Of a stretch of DNA of 57,752 nucleotides, positions 1 through 7,740 are shown piece by piece. How positions within the stretch are numbered: the first letter of the stretch is position 1; every line of letters starts with the position of its first letter. Where the stretch lies: assembly GCF_014650755.1 (NCBI RefSeq), contig NZ_BMVO01000032.1:1-57752 (forward strand), in the 5' to 3' direction. A program made the translations under genes and the position numbers. Below the pieces are notes generated by a model, which made no database searches, was not told the origin of the DNA, and saw only the letters and a list, made by a program, of their open reading frames with translations. Source of the DNA: Streptomyces chryseus (GTDB lineage Bacteria; Actinomycetota; Actinomycetes; Streptomycetales; Streptomycetaceae).

Positions 1-187
1 ACGAAGGAACGAGCAGGTCAGCGAACACGTCGTAGATCATTTACGGGACAACGCTTAGCCCGACCTCTCCGTCGATCGAGTGTAAGCCGCTGACTTCGAG
101 ATTCTGGAGCCGTTGAGTGAGTCGCTGCGTGACCAACTGCTCGTAGATTCCAGGGACTGGCTGTGATGCGCTGCTGGCTTCGGTCAC
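1..187 (-). pseudogene. N-terminal part of an unidentified protein with an in-frame stop, cut by the window edge
   Basis: On the minus strand a GTG at 187-185 follows a good ribosome binding site (GGAGG at 196-200 region, about 8 nt upstream). It opens 48 codons containing GIYEQLVTQRLTQRLQNLE and ends at TAA (43-41). The same frame stays open beyond the stop to the window edge (MIYDVFADLL...), so the TAA looks like a nonsense mutation in a longer gene. The GxYExLxTxRL start resembles the N-terminus of large helicase-type proteins with DUF3427, but too little is visible to assign a function. It carries a TTA codon (in SGLHS), which is rare in Streptomyces. Presence of the reading frame is seen; the family is a guess. 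Confidence 0.4.
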
Positions 188-450
188 GCTGTGGCCTCCG
201 GTAAGTTGACACCTTGCGAAGTAGCAGGTGCCACTGACAAGGGGCTACTGATCTGTCTTCTGTAGTAATGCCGGCGGAAAGCCCATGACCTGATTTCTGG
301 AACCTGATTCGATCACGTCGACGCTTCTCTGGCCAGGCCCACCGCCGGTGCAGCACGTTGGCTCTGCACCCCCTCGCCCGCCAGCACTGCTGGGCTGCCG
401 ACGCGAGCCGTTCGGTGCTGCATCACGTGCAGATGATTAGTAAAGCGGGC
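188..450. other. Intergenic region, no gene recognised
   Basis: Nothing here codes convincingly on either strand. It would hold the promoter of the leftward fragment. A weak inverted repeat (GGTGCAG at 347-353, CTGCACC at 364-370) lies just past the stop of the SEC-C gene, read leftward, and might be a poor terminator; there is no U-tract. Confidence 0.4.
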
Positions 451-1467
451 TTATACGAGGTCCGGGGTCCCGTGGCAGGTGCGGTATGGGGTGTTCGAGC
501 CGCACCAGCACGGGGCGTTGCGGGCCGGGGGCCAGGTGGTGGCTCGGCCTCGTGCTGCCAGGGTGGTGGCGTACTGGGGGAGGAGGTCCGGGTCGGCGGG
601 GGACACGGATTCCGATGCGGCGAACGCCTCGTACGACGGGACCGTGCCGCGCACGATGCCCAGGTTCCGGGTGCCCGTCGACGACAGGTCCCGCAGGGCC
701 GACTCGATCGCGTTCAGGTGCGCCTCGTACGTCGGGTAGTCCGTCGTCAGCGCCGGGTACGCCGTCACCAGTTCGCGCAGCTCCTCCTCCGGCCAGTGCA
801 GCATCGCCACCGGGAACGGGCGTGAGAGCGCCGTGCGGTACGTGCCCAGCTCGGCGCGCAGGCGGGCGATCTCGGCCCGGAGCTCCACCGGGTTCTCCGA
901 CCCCAGCGACCACAGCCGCTTCGGGTCGTGCAGCTCGTCCAGGGCGATCGGGCCGGCGTTCACCGCGTCCGCCGTGGCGTCCCACTCGTCGTGCGGCAGG
1001 CCCAGCATGCGGCGTACGCGGTGGCGGCCGGTCAGCAGCGAGTGCGCCGTGTACGGGATCTCCTCCGACGGGTCGATGAGGAGGTTCAGCGCGGTCGTGA
1101 ACGCGTCGTGGGCCGCGTGGAGTTCGTCGTGGGATTCCAGGGCTTCCGCGATGATCTCCCACGGAGCCGCCTCGCGCGGGGCCGCGGCGCGGATGCCGTC
1201 GATGATCGCGCGGGCCTCCGCCTCATGGCCGTACTCCCACAGGTTGGCGGCCTTGAGGGCCTTCACCAGTGGCGGGTTGTCAGGGGTCTTCGCCAGGAGG
1301 TGGTCGTACAGCGTCGCCGCGCGGGCGCGGTCGCCGGACAGTTCCAGATGGGCGGCGGCCTGGAGGTACAGCGGTTCCTGGTCCTCGGGGTACTGGGCCG
1401 CGGTACGCAGCAGGCGCTCGGCTTCGGCGGTGTGATCGGCGTGATCGGCAGGCGTGTCGGGGCGCAT
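451..1467 (-). CDS. Tetratricopeptide-like protein with C-terminal SEC-C zinc motif
   Basis: The protein has 338 residues from ATG 1467. The first about 140 residues are Ala/Leu-rich helical pairs of TPR character (AERLLRTAAQYPEDQEPLYLQ, then RARAATLYDHLLAKTPDNPP). The extreme C-terminus has CWCGS followed eight residues later by CH, which is the SEC-C metal-binding motif (CxC...C[HC]) also found at the end of SecA. Cytoplasmic; probably an adaptor or zinc-binding accessory protein, with no enzyme activity evident. A much longer frame continues upstream to 2985, but that part is antisense to the sortase and is an artefact of GC bias. Domain call is good; role unknown. Confidence 0.8.
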   Translation of the reverse strand: MRPDTPADHADHTAEAERLLRTAAQYPEDQEPLYLQAAAHLELSGDRARAATLYDHLLAKTPDNPPLVKALKAANLWEYGHEAEARAIIDGIRAAAPREAAPWEIIAEALESHDELHAAHDAFTTALNLLIDPSEEIPYTAHSLLTGRHRVRRMLGLPHDEWDATADAVNAGPIALDELHDPKRLWSLGSENPVELRAEIARLRAELGTYRTALSRPFPVAMLHWPEEELRELVTAYPALTTDYPTYEAHLNAIESALRDLSSTGTRNLGIVRGTVPSYEAFAASESVSPADPDLLPQYATTLAARGRATTWPPARNAPCWCGSNTPYRTCHGTPDLV

Positions 1468-1641
1468 GGTCCACACCGTACTGCTGTACGGGGTGCGGGC
1501 GAGAGGGGCTCGGAGCCATGAGGACCGAAGCGCGGCCGGGATTCCGGCCTGGCGCGGTGTGCGGCGAGGCCGCGCGGTGGCCGGAACGGGCTTGTCCGGC
1601 CGGTCTCGTCGGCGTGCGGCCTGCGGACGGTCCCTCGGAGT

Positions 1642-2553
1642 GTGGTGTACGTCCCTCCGGTACGGGTCTGGAGACTTGGCGGGGCAGCCCCTATCGTGCG
1701 CGCCGTGCGGGAGCGGAAGCGGCGGCGGAATCCGGTGGTGGTGCAGGGCGCCGCCCGGGGGCGCGCGGTGGCCGCGCGCGGGCTGTGGGTGGGCGCGGAG
1801 GCCGCGGTGACGTTCGGCGTCGTCGTGTTGCTCCTCGTCGTACACCAGCTGTGGTGGACCAACCAGCAGGCCCGCGACGGCGCCGAACGGAAGGTCCGGG
1901 CGCTGGAGCGGGAGTGGGCGGGCGGCGCGGGAGGCGAGCCGGCCGTCGCGCCCTCGATGCCGTCGATGCCGCCTCAGGAGGTGCCCGACGAGGCGGAGGC
2001 GGGGGCCGGCGGTGGGGCGGGGGAGGCAGCCGGGCCCGGTGGGGGTGGTGGTGACCGGCCGTCGCCGCGCGCCACCGGCCGTACGCCGTCGCCTCCCCGG
2101 TGGGACCAGGCGTACGCCATCCTCCGCATCCCGCGCCTCGGTGTCACGGCGCCCGTCGCGCGGGGCGTGAGCAAGGGCGGGGTGCTCGACAAGGGGTACG
2201 TCGGCCACTACCCGCACACCGCGCAGCCCGGCGGGGCCGGGAACTTTGCGCTCGCGGGGCACCGCAACACGCACGGTGAACCGTTCCGCCACATCAACCG
2301 GCTGCGCGCCGGGGACGAGGTGAGGGTCGAGACGCGGGAGGCGGTCTTCACGTACGTCGTCGACAAGGGGCTCGCGCAGACTTCCGCGCGCGACAGCGGG
2401 GTGATCGCGAAGGTGCCGAGGAGCGATGTCCGGGCGGGGGCCGGGTACCGGGAGCCCGGGTACTACCTGACGCTGACGACGTGCACGCCCGAGTTCACGT
2501 CCACGTACAGGCTGGTCGTGTGGGGGAAGCTGGCGGCGATGCGGCCCCGGTAG
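1642..2553 (+). CDS. Class E sortase
   Basis: Membrane-anchored transpeptidase that would cleave LAxTG-type sorting signals and attach surface proteins to peptidoglycan. One transmembrane segment (about residues 52-70, VTFGVVVLLLVVHQLWW) follows a basic N-terminus. A Gly/Pro/Glu-rich linker leads to the sortase domain from about residue 155. The catalytic triad is visible: His207 (LAGHRNTHGE), Cys281 (TLTTCTPEF) and Arg290 (STYRLVVWG). The long linker and TLTTCTP signature fit class E. The start is uncertain: in-frame GTGs at 1696 and 1705 are plausible shorter starts and none has an obvious ribosome binding site. A LAMTG-bearing candidate substrate is encoded at 9074-10132. The next gene (2756) is co-oriented. 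Confidence 0.88.
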   Translation: MVYVPPVRVWRLGGAAPIVRAVRERKRRRNPVVVQGAARGRAVAARGLWVGAEAAVTFGVVVLLLVVHQLWWTNQQARDGAERKVRALEREWAGGAGGEPAVAPSMPSMPPQEVPDEAEAGAGGGAGEAAGPGGGGGDRPSPRATGRTPSPPRWDQAYAILRIPRLGVTAPVARGVSKGGVLDKGYVGHYPHTAQPGGAGNFALAGHRNTHGEPFRHINRLRAGDEVRVETREAVFTYVVDKGLAQTSARDSGVIAKVPRSDVRAGAGYREPGYYLTLTTCTPEFTSTYRLVVWGKLAAMRPR

Positions 2554-2593
2554 TTCTTGCGCGTGCCCTGCTGGCTGTGTGTCCCCTGTCCCC

Positions 2594-2644
2594 CTGTGTG
2601 ACCCGTGTGACCTGTGTGGTGCGTGCGGCCTGTGTGACCTGTGG
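2594..2644. repeat. Short TGTGTGACC direct repeats
   Basis: Between the sortase stop and the next gene the sequence repeats variants of TGTGTGACC (CTGTGTGACC, CGTGTGACC, then CTGTGTGACC again after a degenerate stretch). It sits about 110 nt upstream of the following start. It could be simple-sequence drift or a cluster of binding half-sites; nothing decides between them. Confidence 0.5.
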
Positions 2645-2755
2645 GGAACGTGCCTGGCGGGAGTACGATGATCGGACGTTCTGGGTAGGGCCGGGCTCGT
2701 GCCGGCAATGGTCGCATTGCCCTCTTTCGGCACGAGAGTTGAGGAGATCGCGCGC

Positions 2756-3328
2756 GTGCACGTCCGCCGGCTGCCTTCGTGGGCCTGGGTTGCCGCACTG
2801 ACCGTGGCGGCCCTCGCGGCTGTCGTCGTACTGGGGGTCCAGGCCGACCGGTCGGTGCCGCCCGGCGAAGCGCCCTTCGCGTCGCGGCCCGCCGCGACCC
2901 CGTCGCCGCAGGCACGCCCGTCGACCCCGCCGCGCAAGCCGCCCCGGGCCGAAGTCCCGGCGAACTCGGGCGAGGGGACGCGCATCGTCTACTCGCTCGG
3001 GCAGAAGCGGGTCTGGCTGGTGGAGGCCGGTGACACCTCGCGCCGCTCGTTCACTGTCTGGCCCGGAACGGTGAACCCCGAAAAGGGCTCTCACCTGGTC
3101 TCCTTCCGGCGGCAGGCAGCAACAGGGTCCGACGGGGTGAAGATCGAGAACATCGTCTACTTCTCCACGAAGTCCGGGGTCTCCATCGCCTTCTCCAACG
3201 CCGTCGACGGCTCGTCGCCGGAGCCTGCGGCGGATGTGCAGACCGGTGGGATCCGCGTGCGCGCCGACGACGGTGACGCCATCTGGAAGTTCGCCGCTGT
3301 GGGCGCGGTCGTCTTCGTGGTCGATTGA
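2756..3328 (+). CDS. L,D-transpeptidase (YkuD)-like membrane protein lacking the catalytic Cys
   Basis: The protein has 190 residues from GTG 2756, which has GAGGAG (2741-2746) 9 nt upstream; the longer ATG at 2699 has no comparable site. It has an N-terminal membrane segment (WVAALTVAALAAVVVLGV), a Pro-rich extracytoplasmic linker, and then a domain starting RIVYSLGQKRVWLVE that resembles the YkuD fold. Where active L,D-transpeptidases have SxGC(I/V)R, this protein has QTGGIRVRADDGDAIW, so Gly replaces the nucleophilic Cys; the usual HG upstream is also absent. Enzymatic cross-linking activity is therefore unlikely. It lies directly after the class E sortase, suggesting a wall-binding or accessory role. 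The fold assignment is inference from motif position. Confidence 0.7.
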   Translation: MHVRRLPSWAWVAALTVAALAAVVVLGVQADRSVPPGEAPFASRPAATPSPQARPSTPPRKPPRAEVPANSGEGTRIVYSLGQKRVWLVEAGDTSRRSFTVWPGTVNPEKGSHLVSFRRQAATGSDGVKIENIVYFSTKSGVSIAFSNAVDGSSPEPAADVQTGGIRVRADDGDAIWKFAAVGAVVFVVD

Positions 3329-3460
3329 CCGCACGCGCGGCACCTCGGTGGTGGGAGGTGAGACGCGGACGGTGACGCCCGGTGGGAACTTGGGGGCCGT
3401 CTTGTGCGTCTGTCCTTACGGGCCCGTGACGCGACCTTGGCCCGCGGCCCGATGCTGAGG

Positions 3461-3495
3461 TGCCGGGTGCCGGGTGCCGGGTGCTTGGTGCCGGG
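3461..3495. repeat. Tandem heptamer TGCCGGG, five copies
   Basis: Copies at 3461-3467, 3468-3474, 3475-3481, 3482-3488 (TGCTTGG, two mismatches) and 3489-3495. It lies in the roughly 300-bp gap 3329-3627, in which I see no gene. A length of seven makes it a potential slippage tract upstream of the DUF6412/yidC pair. Confidence 0.8.
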
Positions 3496-3627
3496 GTTGG
3501 TTGTTCGTTCCGGCTTGCCCGGGGTGGCACCGGCGGGGGCGTTGTCAGTGCCGGGCCTTAGCATCGTGAGAAGAGTCGGACACCGGTCGAACGCCGGTTG
3601 GATGCTGGACAGGGAGAGGGAGGGATC

Positions 3628-3942
3628 ATGATCAGTTGCTCCGCGCGACTGCTGCGCACGGTCGGTCTCGTCCTCTTCCTGTTGACCGAAGTCCTCCTCA
3701 TGGAGAACGGCAGCTTCTCCGCCGCCGTCGCGCTCGCCGCCACCGCGGCGGCCGGCTCAGCCCTCACCGTCTGCGTGCTCCTCGCCGCCCGCTCCGTTCC
3801 CGCCGTGCCGCGCACGCGGGTCCGTACGGCGATACGGGACCGGGAGATACGCACCGCGTTCCTGCCCCAGCGCGATCCGGACGCGCGGGGGCGGACCAGG
3901 CCGCGTGCGCCGGGGCGTCGTCTTTCGACGACCCCCGCGTAG
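3628..3942 (+). CDS. Small membrane protein, DUF6412 type
   Basis: The protein has 104 residues from ATG 3628, preceded by GGGAGAGGGAGGG. Two closely spaced hydrophobic stretches (LLRTVGLVLFLLTEVLLM and AVALAATAAAGSALTVCVLLAA) are followed by a basic, Arg/Pro-rich cytoplasmic tail. In streptomycetes a small protein of this kind is typically encoded just upstream of a secondary YidC/Oxa1 gene, as here, and I recall it as DUF6412. The function is unknown; a partner role with the insertase is inferred only from position. Confidence 0.7.
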   Translation: MISCSARLLRTVGLVLFLLTEVLLMENGSFSAAVALAATAAAGSALTVCVLLAARSVPAVPRTRVRTAIRDREIRTAFLPQRDPDARGRTRPRAPGRRLSTTPA

Positions 3943-4138
3943 GGACACGCGCCGCTTCATTGGGCGCGTGCCGCGTGGATACGTAGTACGGCCTGCCGTG
4001 CTCGCGCCCCTGGTGCGACCGGATCGGCGCGCGTACCCGTCCACTCGCCCGCTCGCGTAGCCACCTGCCTGCCTCGCGTGGGTCGTCATGCCGATCTGTC
4101 TTCTCTCCCGGCACGACGAGACCCCCGGAGGGCTCACC

Positions 4139-4906
4139 ATGTCCGTATTCGCCAATCTGGTCGCACGCCTCGCGGAACTGCTCGAACCGTTCTTCCACGC
4201 CTCGGCCGCAGCCGCCGCGATCGTCCTGTTCACCGCATGCGTACGACTCGCCATCCATCCCCTGTCGCGGGCCACGGCCCGCGGCCAGAAGGCCCGCACC
4301 AAGCTCGCGCCGCAGATAGCCGAGCTGCGCAAGAAGCACGGCAAGAACCCGGAGCGCCTCCAGAAGGCGATCTTGGAGCTGCACACCAAGGAGCAGGTCT
4401 CGCCGCTGTCGGGCTGCCTGCCCAGCCTGTTCCAGCTGCCGGCGTTCTTCCTGATGTACCACCTCTTCTCCAGCACACAGATCGGAGGCGAACCGAACGA
4501 ACTGCTCGGCCACACCCTCTTCGCCAGCCCGCTCGGTGACCGCTGGACCGACGCGCTGGCGGACGGCGGGGTCTTCGGGGCGCAGGGGCTGCTGTATGTG
4601 GCGCTGTTCGCGATCGTGGCCGCGGTGGCCACGTTCACATACCGGCGCACCAAGCAGCAGATGGCGGCGTCTCCCGGCATGCCGGTCACGGGGCCGGACG
4701 GGGTGGAGCTGCCGGGTGCCGGAGCGATGGGTGCGATGGCCAAGGTGATGCCGCTGATGTCCTTCGCGACGCTGATCACGGTGGCCGTGGTGCCGCTGGC
4801 CGCCGCGCTGTACGTGGTCACCAGTACGACCTGGAGCGCGGTCGAACGTGCATGGCTGTACCGGGACGTTCCGGCTGGTGGGAGCGCTGTGGCTACTGCT
4901 CGGTAA
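4139..4906 (+). CDS. YidC/Oxa1 family membrane protein insertase
   Basis: The protein has 255 residues from ATG 4139 (GGAGGG at 4127-4132). It lacks the large periplasmic domain of Gram-negative YidC and has the core helices: an N-terminal segment with conserved basic residue (FTACVRLAIHPLSRA), the cytoplasmic helical hairpin (KLAPQIAELRKKHGKNPERLQ), then LPSLFQLPAFFLMYHLF and two more C-terminal membrane segments. This family inserts and folds membrane proteins with or without SecYEG. It is not in the rnpA/jag neighbourhood of the housekeeping copy, so it is probably a secondary paralogue. It follows the DUF6412-type gene by about 200 bp. Confidence 0.88.
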   Translation: MSVFANLVARLAELLEPFFHASAAAAAIVLFTACVRLAIHPLSRATARGQKARTKLAPQIAELRKKHGKNPERLQKAILELHTKEQVSPLSGCLPSLFQLPAFFLMYHLFSSTQIGGEPNELLGHTLFASPLGDRWTDALADGGVFGAQGLLYVALFAIVAAVATFTYRRTKQQMAASPGMPVTGPDGVELPGAGAMGAMAKVMPLMSFATLITVAVVPLAAALYVVTSTTWSAVERAWLYRDVPAGGSAVATAR

Positions 4907-5028
4907 GGGTCCAGTCCGTGAACGGGGTCTTGCGGACTGGACGTGCAGCTTGGAGGATCAGCCAATCCTCCGATGGCCGCACCCATCGGCCGGGGCCGAA
5001 CGCGACTCTCGACCAGAGGAGACTGACC

Positions 5029-5892
5029 ATGAAGCTGCTGCGTGTGGGAACGGCGGGTGCCGAACGTCCGGCGCTGCTCGACCAGGACGGGACGCTGCGG
5101 GATCTGTCCGGTCTCGTCACCGACATCGACGGCGACCTGCTCGCCGACGATGCGGCTCTCGGCCGGGTTCGCGAGGCTGCGGCGGGCGGCGAGCTGCCGG
5201 TGATCGACGACGCGGCGGGGACGCTGCGGGTCGGGCCGCCGTTGGGTCGTATCGGCAAGATCGTGTGCATCGGCCTGAACTACCACGACCACGCGGCCGA
5301 GACGGGTGCGGCGATACCCCCCGAGCCGATCATCTTCTTCAAGGCTCCGGACACGGTCGTCGGCCCCGACGACACGGTTCTCGTACCGCGCGGCAGCACC
5401 AAGACCGACTGGGAAGTCGAGCTGGCTGTCGTCATCGGGCGGACCGCGCGCTACCTGGACTCGGCCGAGGACGGCCTCGCGCACGTCGCCGGATACGCGG
5501 TCGCGCACGACGTCTCCGAACGCGAGTGGCAGATCGAGCGCGGCGGCACGTGGGACAAGGGCAAGAACTGCGAGACGTTCAACCCGCTGGGCCCGTGGCT
5601 CGTGACGGCGGACGAGATACCGGACCCGCAGGCCCTGGGCCTGAAGCTGTGGGTGAACGGCGAGCTGAAGCAGAACGGGACCACCGCCGACCAGATCTTC
5701 GCGGTGGGAGAAGTGGTCCGGTACGTCAGCCAGTTCATGACGCTGTATCCGGGTGATGTGATCAACACGGGTACGCCGGCGGGTGTGGCCATGGGACAGA
5801 CGGAGCCGAAGCCGTACCTGCGGTCCGGGGATGTGGTGGAACTCGAGGTGGAGGGGCTGGGCCGCCAGCGCCAGGAGCTGAAGGACGCCTAG
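5029..5892 (+). CDS. Fumarylacetoacetate hydrolase (FAH) family protein
   Basis: The protein has 287 residues from ATG 5029 (AGAGGAGACTG just upstream). The FAH fold spans about residues 70-285: KIVCIGLNYHDHAAE, then FFKAPDTVV, the metal-ligand region DWEVELAVVIG (ExE), and GYAVAHDVSERE with GDVINTGTPAGV near the end. Members hydrolyse or decarboxylate acylpyruvate-type C-C bonds in aromatic or sugar-acid catabolism with Mg2+. NCBI-style annotation would be 2-hydroxyhepta-2,4-diene-1,7-dioate isomerase-like; the true substrate cannot be read from sequence. It stands alone between yidC and a convergent gene pair. Confidence 0.88.
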   Translation: MKLLRVGTAGAERPALLDQDGTLRDLSGLVTDIDGDLLADDAALGRVREAAAGGELPVIDDAAGTLRVGPPLGRIGKIVCIGLNYHDHAAETGAAIPPEPIIFFKAPDTVVGPDDTVLVPRGSTKTDWEVELAVVIGRTARYLDSAEDGLAHVAGYAVAHDVSEREWQIERGGTWDKGKNCETFNPLGPWLVTADEIPDPQALGLKLWVNGELKQNGTTADQIFAVGEVVRYVSQFMTLYPGDVINTGTPAGVAMGQTEPKPYLRSGDVVELEVEGLGRQRQELKDA

Positions 5893-6053
5893 CCTTCGGC
5901 CGACCCTCATCACGGGAGGGGGAGGGGGCCGTGATGGTTCGGCGACGGTGAGGCTCGCCGCCGGCTGGCTGGCTGGTTGGCCTGGCCGGCCGGCCCGGGG
6001 GCTGGCCGACCGCCAGGCCGGCGCGCCGGACCGATCGCCCCGGCCCTCAGCGC

Positions 6054-6105
6054 CTGACCCCGCGCCCGGCCTTCAGGCCCTGACCCCGCGCCCGGCTCTC
6101 AGCGC
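6054..6105. repeat. 26-bp direct repeat, two copies
   Basis: CTGACCCCGCGCCCGGC starts at 6054 and again at 6080, each followed by a near-identical TCAG(C/G)C(C/G) tail, giving a 26-bp period. The second copy runs into the 3' end of the UPF0303 gene. The flanking sequence 5960-6010 is a degenerate GGCTGGCTGG/GGCCGGCC run. No function is evident. Confidence 0.7.
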
Positions 6106-6596
6106 CTGAACTGCTCCAGCGCCTCCACCACCAATGCGTGGTCGTCCGCCTGGGGGAGGCCCGAGACCGTGACCGCGCCGATCACGCCCGCGCCCTCCAC
6201 CGCGATCGGGAACGATCCGCCGTGCGCCGCGTACACGTCCGGGTCCAGGCGGGACGAGTCCTCGAACGTCGTGCCCTTGGCGCGAAAGCGGGTGCCGACC
6301 CGGTACGAGCTCTCCGCGTACCGCTCCACGACCCGGCGCTTGCGGTCGATCCACGCGTCGTTGTCCGCGCTCGACCCCGGCAGGGCGCAGTGGAAGAGCT
6401 GCTGCGTCCCGCGCCGGATGTCGATCGCCACCGGCGCCTCGCGCTCCCGGGCGAGCCTCACCAGGAGGCTGCCGAGAGTCCACGCGTCCTCGTGGGTGAA
6501 GCGGGGGAGGACCAGCCGGTCCTCCTGGGCGGCCAGCTCGGCGAGGAGTTCGGCCGGCGTGGGCGGGGTGGGAGGCGTGGGGCCTGTCGACGTCAT
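6099..6596 (-). CDS. UPF0303 family protein (heme-degrading/DUF336-like)
   Basis: The protein has 165 residues from ATG 6596, which overlaps the stop of the upstream oxidoreductase gene as ATGA, so translation is probably coupled. After a Pro/Thr-rich start (PTPPTPPTPAELLAEL) come conserved blocks DAWTLGSLLVRLARE, PVAIDIRRGTQQLFHCALPG and AAHGGSFPIAVEGAGVIGAV, typical of the UPF0303/YBR137W family related to HbpS/DUF336. The biochemical role of UPF0303 is not settled. Context: second gene of a two-gene operon under the ROK-linked palindrome at 7691-7717. Confidence 0.85.
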   Translation of the reverse strand: MTSTGPTPPTPPTPAELLAELAAQEDRLVLPRFTHEDAWTLGSLLVRLAREREAPVAIDIRRGTQQLFHCALPGSSADNDAWIDRKRRVVERYAESSYRVGTRFRAKGTTFEDSSRLDPDVYAAHGGSFPIAVEGAGVIGAVTVSGLPQADDHALVVEALEQFRR

Positions 6597-7684
6597 CGCC
6601 GCACCTCCACCGTCACGCCCTCGCGCGCCGACCGGCGCGCCGCCTCCAGTACGTCGAGCGCGGCGGCCGCCTGTGCGGCGGTGACCGGCGGAGCGGTGCC
6701 CGCGCGTACGGCGGCGGCGACGGCCGCGTAGTACGCCGGGTAGTCGCCCGGCAGCGTCGGGACGGGGCTGCCGCCACCCGTCGCCGGGGACTCGCCCGCA
6801 CCGACGCGGCCCCACGCCGACTCCGGCTCCTCGCCCCAGCTCCCGTCCGCCGTCGGCCGCTTGCCCTCGCGCAGCGCGCCCTCCTGCGGGTCGAGCCCGT
6901 ACTTCACATAGCCCGCCCGCGAGCCGAGCACGCGAAAGCGCGGGCCGAGCTGCGCGGTCGTGGCGCTCACGTACAGGTGGGAGCGCACACCGTTCGCATG
7001 CGTGATCGCGATGAACGTGTCGTCGTCCGCCTCCGCGCCGGGCCGGCGCACATCGGACTCGGCGTACACCCGCACCGCCGGGCCGAAGAGCACCAGCGCC
7101 TGGTCGACGACGTGGCTGCCCAGGTCGTACAGCAGTCCGCCGATCTGGGCCGGGTCGCCCGACTCGCGCCAGCCGCCCTTGATCTGCGGGCGCCACCGCT
7201 CGAAGCGCGACTCGAAGCGCTGTACGTCGCCCAGCTCGCCGGAGGCGATCAGCTGCTGGAGGGTGAGGAAGTCGTTGTCCCAGCGGCGGTTCTGGAAGAC
7301 GGACAGCACCAGGCCGCGCTTCTCCGCGAGCGCCGCCAGGTCACGCGCCTCGGCGGCCGTGCCGGCCACCGGCTTGTCCACGACGACCGGCAGGCCCGCC
7401 TCGAGGGCGGCGGTGGCGAGCGGTACGTGCGTGTTGTTGGGAGACGCGACGACGATCAGGTCGAGTTCCTCCGCGCGCGCCCACAGCTCGTCGGCCGAGG
7501 CCGCGACGCGGACGCCGGGGTGCTCGCTGCGGGCCTGCTCCTGCCGCTCCGGGTTGGAGGTGACGACCGTGTCGAGGGCGAGGTCCTCGGTCGAGGCGAT
7601 GAGCGGGGCGTGGAAGACGGAGCCCGCGAGGCCGTAGCCCACGAGTCCGACGCGCAAGGGGGCGCGGGTGTCGGTGCCAGTCAT
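6593..7684 (-). CDS. Gfo/Idh/MocA family oxidoreductase
   Basis: The protein has 363 residues from ATG 7684. The N-terminal Rossmann domain has RVGLVGYGLAGSVFHAPLI (GxGxxG-type dinucleotide loop) and the family signature EAGLPVVVDKPVAGT with the catalytic Lys of the EKP-like motif; then DLGSHVVDQAL of the C-terminal dehydrogenase domain. NAD(P)-dependent oxidoreductase of sugars or cyclitols; the substrate is unknown. It is the first gene of an operon with the UPF0303 gene and is divergent from a ROK regulator, which fits a sugar-derived substrate. The start lies only 7 nt from the palindromic operator, implying a very short or leaderless transcript. Confidence 0.9.
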   Translation of the reverse strand: MTGTDTRAPLRVGLVGYGLAGSVFHAPLIASTEDLALDTVVTSNPERQEQARSEHPGVRVAASADELWARAEELDLIVVASPNNTHVPLATAALEAGLPVVVDKPVAGTAAEARDLAALAEKRGLVLSVFQNRRWDNDFLTLQQLIASGELGDVQRFESRFERWRPQIKGGWRESGDPAQIGGLLYDLGSHVVDQALVLFGPAVRVYAESDVRRPGAEADDDTFIAITHANGVRSHLYVSATTAQLGPRFRVLGSRAGYVKYGLDPQEGALREGKRPTADGSWGEEPESAWGRVGAGESPATGGGSPVPTLPGDYPAYYAAVAAAVRAGTAPPVTAAQAAAALDVLEAARRSAREGVTVEVRR

Positions 7685-7690
7685 GACACC

Positions 7691-7717
7691 CACTTAAACA
7701 ACGCTGTTGCCAAAGTG
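7691..7717. promoter_or_regulatory. 27-bp palindromic operator in the divergent intergenic region
   Basis: The arms are CACTT-N3-CAAC and GTTG-N3-AAGTG around a 3-bp centre, a dyad of 9 matching positions per side. It lies between the leftward oxidoreductase start (7684) and the rightward ROK start (7741 or 7726). Long AT-rich dyads of this kind are typical operators of ROK-family repressors, so autoregulation and control of both transcripts is the likely reading. Confidence 0.72.
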
Positions 7718-7740
7718 CAAGCGCAGTGGACAATGGGTCC

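Noticed and set aside
1468..2985. Upstream extension of the SEC-C protein frame (an 844-codon minus-strand frame)
   Set aside because: It is antisense to the sortase and the YkuD-like gene, has low-complexity Arg/Pro/His composition, and the SEC-C protein has a normal start at 1467.
3757..5913. 718-codon minus-strand frame over yidC and the FAH gene
   Set aside because: Antisense to two clearly recognisable proteins; long frames of this sort arise from third-position G/C bias.
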